Assembly: GCA_002315275.1 (NCBI GenBank)
Contig: DCGN01000141.1
Location: 1 to 11,142 of the forward strand
Reading direction: 5' to 3'
Source of the DNA: Clostridiales bacterium UBA1777
Lineage (GTDB): Bacteria > Bacillota > Clostridia > Oscillospirales > Oscillospiraceae
DNA length: 11,142 nt
Position 1 is the first letter of the stretch. Each line of letters opens with the position of its first letter. Below are positions 7,204 through 11,142 of the stretch, piece after piece. The position numbers were made by a program, and so were the translations under genes. The notes under the pieces are model-generated. The model searched no databases. It had not been told where the DNA came from and worked only from the letters and a program-made list of their open reading frames with translations.

Positions 7204-7895
7204 TTTCTGTCACTCTCCAATTTATACCCCTGCCCCCAAACGGCCTTAATATACCTCGGCTCGGCAGGGTCGATCTCGATTTTTTCTCTGAGATGTCGGA
7301 TATGCACCGCGACAGTCCCTTCTCCGCCGTACGGAGAGCTGCCCCATACCTTTTTGTAGATATCCACGGGCGCAAACACCTTACCCGGGTTGGAAAGGAG
7401 CAGCTTGAGGATGTCGAATTCCGTCGGAGTGAGGCTCACCTCCTCGCCGTCCACCGTGACGACTTTTGAGGCGTCATCAAGCGAAAGGCTGCCGGTAGTG
7501 AGCTTGTCATCTTTGAGATTTCCGCCGCCGAACACCATGTATCTGCGAAGCTGAGAGCGCACGCGCGCCTGCAGCTCGACAGGGTTGAACGGCTTCGTGA
7601 TATAATCGTCCGCGCCGACGTTCAGGCCGAGTACCTTGTCCGTGTCCTCGCTCTTCGCCGTAAGCAATATGACCGGGACATTGGAGCTTTCTCTGATCTT
7701 CACCATCGCGCTTATCCCGTCCATCACGGGCATCATGATGTCCATCAGCACAAGGTGCACCTCTTCCCTCTCAAGCACGGAAAGCGCCTCCGTGCCGTTG
7801 TAGGCGGTCAGTACCCTGTGACCCTCGGATTCAAGATAAATCCTCAGTGCGGAAACTATGTCCCTGTCATCATCGCAGACGAGTATGCTGTACAT
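7200..7895 (-). CDS. OmpR/VanR-type response regulator
   Basis: A 231-residue transcription regulator with a receiver domain (about 2-115) and a winged-helix DNA-binding domain (about 130-228). Receiver residues are all present: acidic pocket Asp8-Asp10, phospho-acceptor Asp52 in LMDIMMP, Thr79 in LLTAK and Lys101 in ITKPF. The output domain shows LTPTEFDILKLL, the recognition-helix region TVAVHIRHLREKIE and the terminal hairpin YIKAVWGQGYKLE, typical of the OmpR/PhoB family. GAGGTG lies 7 bases before the ATG. It is the first gene of a two-gene operon with the histidine kinase. Targets cannot be read from the sequence, though a palindrome in its own upstream region could be an autoregulatory site. 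All catalytic positions are intact. Confidence 0.95.
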   Translation of the reverse strand: MYSILVCDDDRDIVSALRIYLESEGHRVLTAYNGTEALSVLEREEVHLVLMDIMMPVMDGISAMVKIRESSNVPVILLTAKSEDTDKVLGLNVGADDYITKPFNPVELQARVRSQLRRYMVFGGGNLKDDKLTTGSLSLDDASKVVTVDGEEVSLTPTEFDILKLLLSNPGKVFAPVDIYKKVWGSSPYGGEGTVAVHIRHLREKIEIDPAEPRYIKAVWGQGYKLESDRK

Positions 7896-7910
7896 CTCTT
7901 TTCACCTCGT

Positions 7911-7944
7911 GAATATAGTAAAACAAATTTGTTAAAAAACCAAG
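7911..7944 (-). promoter_or_regulatory. Possible promoter and palindromic operator of the two-component operon
   Basis: The AT-rich region upstream of the response regulator holds a weak promoter candidate on the minus strand, TTGGTT - 17 bases - TACTAT, and a perfect 12-base palindrome AACAAATTTGTT (7922-7933) inside its spacer. A palindrome between -35 and -10 is a plausible operator, but OmpR-type regulators more often use direct repeats, and AT-rich palindromes of this size can arise by chance. Confidence 0.3.
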
Positions 7945-7988
7945 GTCGTAAATATTTAAGATTTGATTAACCTCTTTATTTATAACAA

Positions 7989-8026
7989 AAGACCTCCTCG
8001 GATGCAAGCTTATCCGAGGAGGTCTT
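7989..8026 (-). terminator. Intrinsic terminator of the cobalamin uptake unit
   Basis: A perfect 15-bp stem (7989-8003 with 8012-8026) and 8-base loop, five bases past the stop of the ECF S component. On the minus strand it is followed by TTTTGTTATAAAT, a T-rich tail. It separates the B12 unit from the two-component operon, which then needs its own promoter. Confidence 0.88.
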
Positions 8027-8031
8027 GAAAA

Positions 8032-8559
8032 TTAAGTGTTGTATTTCAGCGCCGAGTCAAGCGCTCTGCTGAGCGGCTTGAACAGCACGAACGTCAGGAC
8101 AAAGTTTCCGGCGCAATGAAGCAGATCAAACGGTATCCCGCTGACCCAGTATGACAGAGCCATCTCCCATCCGCCGATAAAGAAGTACGGTATTGCGCAG
8201 AGCGCGCCGAAGCACATTCCGAAAACGCCCGTGACCACGGCCCACATGAATGAGGACTCGTTTCTGCGCATCAGAACGCAGACCGCAGCCAGCATCGGCC
8301 ACGCGTACAGATAGCTGATCCACCATATCGAGAAGCCGTATACAAGTCCCTCAAGCAGGACGTATATCGCTATCGCATACATACTTCTCCATCCGAAATA
8401 TACAGCGGAAAGCACTATCAGCACAGCGCCGACGTGAATATTCGGCAGCGACGCGAGCGCTATCTTCAGCACGAACATCAGCGCACCCATAAGCGCTAAG
8501 GAACAATAATCTCTTACGCTTGCTTTAGTATGACCATCCCGTCGTGAGAGTGACCTCAT
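8032..8559 (-). CDS. ECF transporter S component, probably for cobalamin or a precursor
   Basis: A 175-residue integral membrane protein with about six predicted helices (roughly 17-36, 42-58, 60-78, 82-96, 105-128, 143-162). It has the make-up of energy-coupling-factor substrate-binding (S) subunits: a short basic N-terminus, SLALMGALMFVLK in helix 1, small-residue faces (GVFGMCFGALCAIPYFF), and a last helix after SGIPFDLLHCAGNF, the segment common near the end of S subunits. Such subunits bind a vitamin with high affinity and share EcfA/EcfA'/EcfT, which are not in this window. It overlaps the DUF4430 gene by 35 bases, with GGAG 6 bases before its ATG. Because it lies behind a cobalamin riboswitch, cobalamin or a corrinoid precursor is the likely substrate, as for CbrT or the predicted CblT/CblS groups; the sequence itself does not settle which. 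Confidence 0.82.
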   Translation of the reverse strand: MRSLSRRDGHTKASVRDYCSLALMGALMFVLKIALASLPNIHVGAVLIVLSAVYFGWRSMYAIAIYVLLEGLVYGFSIWWISYLYAWPMLAAVCVLMRRNESSFMWAVVTGVFGMCFGALCAIPYFFIGGWEMALSYWVSGIPFDLLHCAGNFVLTFVLFKPLSRALDSALKYNT

Positions 8560-8923
8560 AGTGATCTCCGTCTGCTATCATGGTGTCATCAACACCCGTC
8601 ATCATTTGCTCGCCGCCCTTGGTAAAGCACCACCACTGTTGCTGAGAATCATCAGCTGTCTCTCCGTCAACAGTCTTTACCCAAAGTCCGTATTCGTTTT
8701 CTTCTCCGCCGATGAGGTTCTCCTGTTCAAGGGCGGCGCGCAGATTTTCCGCATCGGTATTGATGATTAAATTCTTCTCGCTTAAATCGCCGTGAACAAC
8801 GTACACCTCTATGGTCTTGTCGCCTGCGACAGCCTTAGGCTTGAGCGCATTCCACGCGAGGAGCGCTCCCGCGACGATTACTATAAACAGCACCGCCGCA
8901 ATGATCTTCTTAGTTTTGGACAT
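8525..8923 (-). CDS. Membrane-anchored DUF4430 (transcobalamin C-terminal-like) protein
   Basis: A 132-residue protein with a basic start (MSKTKK), one membrane helix (about 7-25) and an extracytoplasmic domain. The domain fits DUF4430, a family noted for likeness to the C-terminal domain of transcobalamin and intrinsic factor: LRAALEQENLIG, then YGLWVKTVDGE, QQWWCFTKGGEQMMTGVDD and the closing IADGDHYEVTLT. The helix is not followed by a lipobox cysteine and there is no LPXTG motif, so it is held by the uncleaved helix or released by signal peptidase I. The ATG at 8923 has AAGGAG 9 bases upstream; a longer reading to 9055 would run back through the leader terminator and is rejected. It is the first gene after the cobalamin riboswitch and overlaps the ECF S gene, so it probably captures cobalamin at the cell surface and passes it on (inference). 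Confidence 0.85.
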   Translation of the reverse strand: MSKTKKIIAAVLFIVIVAGALLAWNALKPKAVAGDKTIEVYVVHGDLSEKNLIINTDAENLRAALEQENLIGGEENEYGLWVKTVDGETADDSQQQWWCFTKGGEQMMTGVDDTMIADGDHYEVTLTTGWSY

Positions 8924-8961
8924 AAAAATACTCTCCTTTCTTTTCACGAAAATCGCACAAA

Positions 8962-9001
8962 GAAAAAGAGAGGTATAGCCCAACCGTCCTGAAGTCGGGC
9001 T
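8962..9001 (-). terminator. Expression-platform terminator of the cobalamin riboswitch
   Basis: On the minus strand, AGCCCGAC (9001-8994) pairs with GTTGGGCT (8984-8977) in an 8-bp stem with one G-U pair and a 9-base loop. A pyrimidine tract CTCTCTTTTTCTTT begins about 6 bases later. Lying between the riboswitch and the ribosome binding site of the DUF4430 gene, it would end transcription when cobalamin is bound. The gap before the T-run makes it imperfect. Confidence 0.6.
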
Positions 9002-9060
9002 TATCCATACATTGACCGGTGTTCCGCGGTTCTTTGTACGACGCGCCGAAAACAATCAGC

Positions 9061-9184
9061 GCCCGGGCAGGTCATCTGACTTTGACAGCTTGCGCTGTAC
9101 CTCACAGTGACGGCCTCGCGGAGGATTCGCACCTCCATTCCCCTGTTAACTGCCGCAAGATAGCTTGGGCAGAACCCGGTTCGA
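9061..9184 (-). ncRNA. Cobalamin (B12) riboswitch
   Basis: Read on the minus strand, the conserved core appears in order: a CCGGG (9179-9175) that pairs with CCCGG (9067-9063) to close P1; GTTAACAGGGGAAT; the hairpin GGAGGTGCGAATCCTCC; GCCGTCACTGTGAGG; a short hairpin TACAGC-GCAA-GCTGT; and the B12 box GTCAGATGACCTGCC (9080-9066). These match the btuB-type leader consensus. The aptamer is only about 120 bases, with a small peripheral stem, so it belongs to a compact type rather than the long btuB form. It should switch the downstream DUF4430 and ECF S genes off when cobalamin is plentiful. Confidence 0.93.
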
Positions 9185-9200
9185 TCAGCTTGCGATGACG

Positions 9201-9229
9201 AGTATATCATACTGTATCCTTAAATACAA
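9201..9229 (-). promoter_or_regulatory. Extended -10 promoter of the cobalamin riboswitch unit
   Basis: On the minus strand, TTGTAT (9229-9224), a 17-base spacer and TATACT (9206-9201), preceded by TGA to give an extended -10 (TGN). The start would be near 9194, about 15 bases before the first P1 base of the riboswitch, as expected. Confidence 0.75.
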
Positions 9230-9249
9230 CGGTTTTTGAACAATTCTAC

Positions 9250-9290
9250 TCAAAAACACCCTTCCCGAAAAACGGGAAGGGTGTTTTTGA
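9250..9290 (-). terminator. Intrinsic terminator of the rpsD-rpoA-rplQ operon
   Basis: A perfect 18-bp stem (9250-9267 with 9273-9290) with a 5-base A loop. The lower stem is A/T-rich so that both strands end in a run of five Ts. It lies 7 bases after the rplQ stop and works as the operon end; it could also stop plus-strand transcription. Confidence 0.95.
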
Positions 9291-9297
9291 TACATTA

Positions 9298-9639
9298 TCA
9301 GATGAGTTCGATAACTGCGACTTCTGCAGCGTCACCGCGGCGAACGCCGATGCGGGTGATGCGGGTGTAACCGCCGTTGCGGTCAGCATACTTGGGAGCG
9401 AGTTCATCGAAAACCTTCTTGGCTACATCCTCGCGGGTGATGAAGCTGAGTGCCTGACGGTAGTTTGCCAGACCCTTCTCCTTACCAAGAGTTATCATCT
9501 TCTCGGCCATAGGTGCGATCTCCTTGGCGCGGGTAACGGTGGTCTCCATTCTGCCGGTATCCAGAAAATCTGTTACCTGCTGGCGGAGCATTGCCATACG
9601 CTGAGAGGTGGTCTTGCCGAGCTTTCTTGTTCCGGGCAT
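9298..9639 (-). CDS. rplQ: 50S ribosomal protein L17
   Basis: A 113-residue protein, the normal bacterial length for L17. It begins MPGTRKLGKTTSQRMAMLR, matching the conserved N-terminus (RKLGRTSxHRxAMLRN), continues with ETTVTRAKEIAPMAEKMITLGK, which binds 23S rRNA at the peptide-exit side of the large subunit, and ends GGYTRITRIGVRRGDAAEVAVIEL. AAGGAGG sits 10 bases before the ATG. It follows rpoA by 27 bases and is the last gene of the alpha operon, the usual order in Firmicutes. No unusual features. Confidence 0.98.
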   Translation of the reverse strand: MPGTRKLGKTTSQRMAMLRQQVTDFLDTGRMETTVTRAKEIAPMAEKMITLGKEKGLANYRQALSFITREDVAKKVFDELAPKYADRNGGYTRITRIGVRRGDAAEVAVIELI

Positions 9640-9666
9640 AATTGCATATCCTCCTTCTTGAGAGCG

Positions 9667-10623
9667 TTACTGATTGTCGTCATCAGCGAGAGAAAGTCCC
9701 ATCATGGCCAGCTTATGCATGACCTCTTCGAGAGACTTGCGGCCGAGGTTACGAACCTTGATCATTTCGTCCTGGCTCTTGCTGACGAGATCTTCGACAG
9801 TATTAATATTGGCGCGCTTGAGGCAGTTGAAGCTTCTCACGGACAGATCGAGTTCTTCGATAGTCATCTTAAGAACTGCATCGGTCTTGTTCTCGACAGG
9901 TTCACCGACAATGATGGGGTCGCCTGCGCCGATAGGATCGGAGAGATCCGTGAAGAGCGTGAAGTGGTCGCAGAGAATTCTGGAACCAAGTGAAAGGGCA
10001 TCTCTTGCAGACATCGTACCGTCAGTCCAAACCTCGATTGTGAGCTTGTCAAAGTCCGTCTGATTACCGACACGGGTATTCTCAACGGTGTAATTGACCT
10101 TCAGCACGGGGGTGTAGATGGAGTCAACGGGGATAGTGCCGATCGCCATCTGAGGATCCTTGTTCTTGTCAGCGGAGACATAGCCTCTGCCGTGGTCAAG
10201 AACGAGCTCCATGCTCAGAGCGCCGTTGGCGCCGAGCGTTGCGATGACGAGGTCGGGATTGAGTATCTCAACATCAGCGTCTTCCATGATGTCGCCTGCG
10301 GTAACAACACCTTCGCCGCTGGCTTCGATGTAGACCGTCTTAGCGCCGGGGCAATGGAGGCGTGCGATGATGCTCTTTACGTTAAGAACGATCTCCGTAA
10401 CATCTTCCTTGACACCGGGAATGGTGGAAAACTCATGCTGAATTCCCGCGATCTTTATGCTGGTGCAGGCAGTTCCGGGAAGAGATGAAAGCAATACTCT
10501 GCGAAGAGAGTTACCAAGAGTTGTGCCATAGCCACGCTCCAGAGGCTCTATGACGTACTTGCCATAAGAGTTATCCGAAGGGAGTTCAATGCACTCTATA
10601 CGCGGCTTTTTAAATTCGATCAT
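9667..10623 (-). CDS. rpoA: DNA-directed RNA polymerase alpha subunit
   Basis: A 318-residue alpha subunit of RNA polymerase. The N-terminal domain (about 1-230) carries the dimerisation motif GYGTTLGNSLRRVLLSSLPG and binds beta and beta'. A linker leads to the C-terminal domain (about 250-312) with LDLSVRSFNCLKRANINTV and KVRNLGRKSLEEV, the helix-hairpin-helix surface that contacts UP-element DNA and activators. Length and motifs are normal. A full AAGGAGG lies 12 bases before the ATG, a long spacing but the only candidate. It sits between rpsD and rplQ and is presumably transcribed from a promoter outside the window. Confidence 0.98.
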   Translation of the reverse strand: MIEFKKPRIECIELPSDNSYGKYVIEPLERGYGTTLGNSLRRVLLSSLPGTACTSIKIAGIQHEFSTIPGVKEDVTEIVLNVKSIIARLHCPGAKTVYIEASGEGVVTAGDIMEDADVEILNPDLVIATLGANGALSMELVLDHGRGYVSADKNKDPQMAIGTIPVDSIYTPVLKVNYTVENTRVGNQTDFDKLTIEVWTDGTMSARDALSLGSRILCDHFTLFTDLSDPIGAGDPIIVGEPVENKTDAVLKMTIEELDLSVRSFNCLKRANINTVEDLVSKSQDEMIKVRNLGRKSLEEVMHKLAMMGLSLADDDNQ

Positions 10624-10651
10624 GTTGTTATTAACCCTCCTTCTAAGTCTT

Positions 10652-10666
10652 GCGCCGTTCCGGCGC
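10652..10666 (-). other. Small intergenic hairpin between rpsD and rpoA
   Basis: A 6-bp GC stem (10652-10657 with 10661-10666) with a 3-base loop in the 81-base gap between rpsD and rpoA. No T-run follows on the minus strand, so it is not a terminator. It might shape mRNA processing or expose the rpoA ribosome binding site 10-16 bases downstream. Confidence 0.3.
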
Positions 10667-10704
10667 TTGAGTGGATTCAGCTTACCAATTCGAGGGTATC
10701 TTTA

Positions 10705-11142
10705 TTACTTGGAGTACAACTCAACGATAAGACGCTCTTCGATGGGCAGATCGACGTCTTCTCTGCCGGGCAGAGCAGCGACCTTACCGGCCATGTTATT
10801 AGCGTCATACTCAAGCCACTTGGGCAGGGGGCGGGATGCGTTTGCCTCAATGTTAGCCTTGATCTTTTCGATACCGCGGCTGCTCTCTTTAAGTGCAACG
10901 ACCATACCGGGCTTGACCTGATAGCTGGGGATGTTAACCTTGCGGCCGTTAACGGTGAAGTGGCCGTGAGTTACCATCTGGCGAGCCTCTGCGCGGCTCA
11001 TAGCATAGCCAAGGCGGTAAATGACATTGTCAAGTCTGCACTCGAGGATGACGAGCAGGTTCTCACCGGTCTGGCCGGGACGACGCTCTGCCATCTCAAA
11101 ATAGCTGCGGAACTGGCTCTCAAGAACGCCGTAGAACTTCTT
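10705..11142 (-). CDS. rpsD: 30S ribosomal protein S4 (5' end outside window)
   Basis: The last 145 residues of S4; the reading frame stays open to the right edge (starting KKFYGVLESQFRSYF), so the gene begins outside the window. The in-frame ATG at 11094 is internal (MAERRPGQTGENLL) and not the real start. The S4 RNA-binding domain is evident in LECRLDNVIYRLGYAMSRAEARQMVTHGHFTVNGRKVNIPSY, and the protein ends with LPIEERLIVELYSK, normal for the family. S4 binds 16S rRNA early in small-subunit assembly and in many bacteria represses its own operon by binding its mRNA. It precedes rpoA by 81 bases. Confidence 0.97.
   Translation of the reverse strand, partial: KKFYGVLESQFRSYFEMAERRPGQTGENLLVILECRLDNVIYRLGYAMSRAEARQMVTHGHFTVNGRKVNIPSYQVKPGMVVALKESSRGIEKIKANIEANASRPLPKWLEYDANNMAGKVAALPGREDVDLPIEERLIVELYSK

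Noticed and set aside
8924..9055. A 44-residue N-terminal extension of the DUF4430 protein
   Set aside because: It runs through the riboswitch expression platform and terminator stem; the start at 8923 has a proper ribosome binding site and gives a normal signal-anchor.

Overview
The window looks like chromosomal DNA of a low-to-mid GC Gram-positive anaerobe, most likely a gut clostridium of the Oscillospiraceae/Lachnospiraceae type. The reasons are the rpsD-rpoA-rplQ gene order, strong AGGAGG-type ribosome binding sites, an OmpR/VanR-like two-component pair, and an ECF-type vitamin transporter component under a cobalamin riboswitch. Almost everything lies on the minus strand. The one plus-strand gene is an isolated PurN-like protein. 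I see no mobile element, CRISPR array, tRNA or rRNA.

Reading along the minus strand from the right edge: the end of the ribosomal protein/RNA polymerase operon (rpsD, cut by the window edge; rpoA; rplQ) closes at a perfect 18-bp terminator (9250-9290). Next comes a self-contained vitamin B12 unit: an extended -10 promoter (9201-9229), a compact cobalamin riboswitch (about 9061-9184), a terminator-like expression platform (8962-9001), a membrane-anchored DUF4430 protein related to the C-terminal domain of transcobalamin/intrinsic factor, and an overlapping ECF S component. A perfect 15-bp terminator (7989-8026) ends it. The riboswitch, the surface domain and the membrane component together suggest cobalamin capture and uptake, using EcfA/EcfT energising subunits encoded elsewhere.

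Then follows a response regulator/histidine kinase pair joined by an ATGA overlap, whose signal is unknown. A shared hairpin (5328-5353) separates it from the convergent plus-strand gene. That gene (4688-5302) has the formyltransferase fold of glycinamide-ribonucleotide transformylase (PurN), but the catalytic Asn and His are replaced and the catalytic Asp is not conserved at its expected place. It has a near-consensus promoter (TTGACC-N17-TATAAT).

Divergently transcribed from it is a tightly packed four-gene minus-strand operon: a histidine phosphatase-GNAT acetyltransferase fusion, a calcineurin-like phosphoesterase with a C-terminal SH3-like module, a YgiQ-family radical SAM protein, and a small DUF1294 membrane protein. 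It ends near a 19-bp hairpin at 28-70. The candidate promoters of this operon and of the PurN-like gene face each other, so the two transcripts should overlap at their 5' ends.
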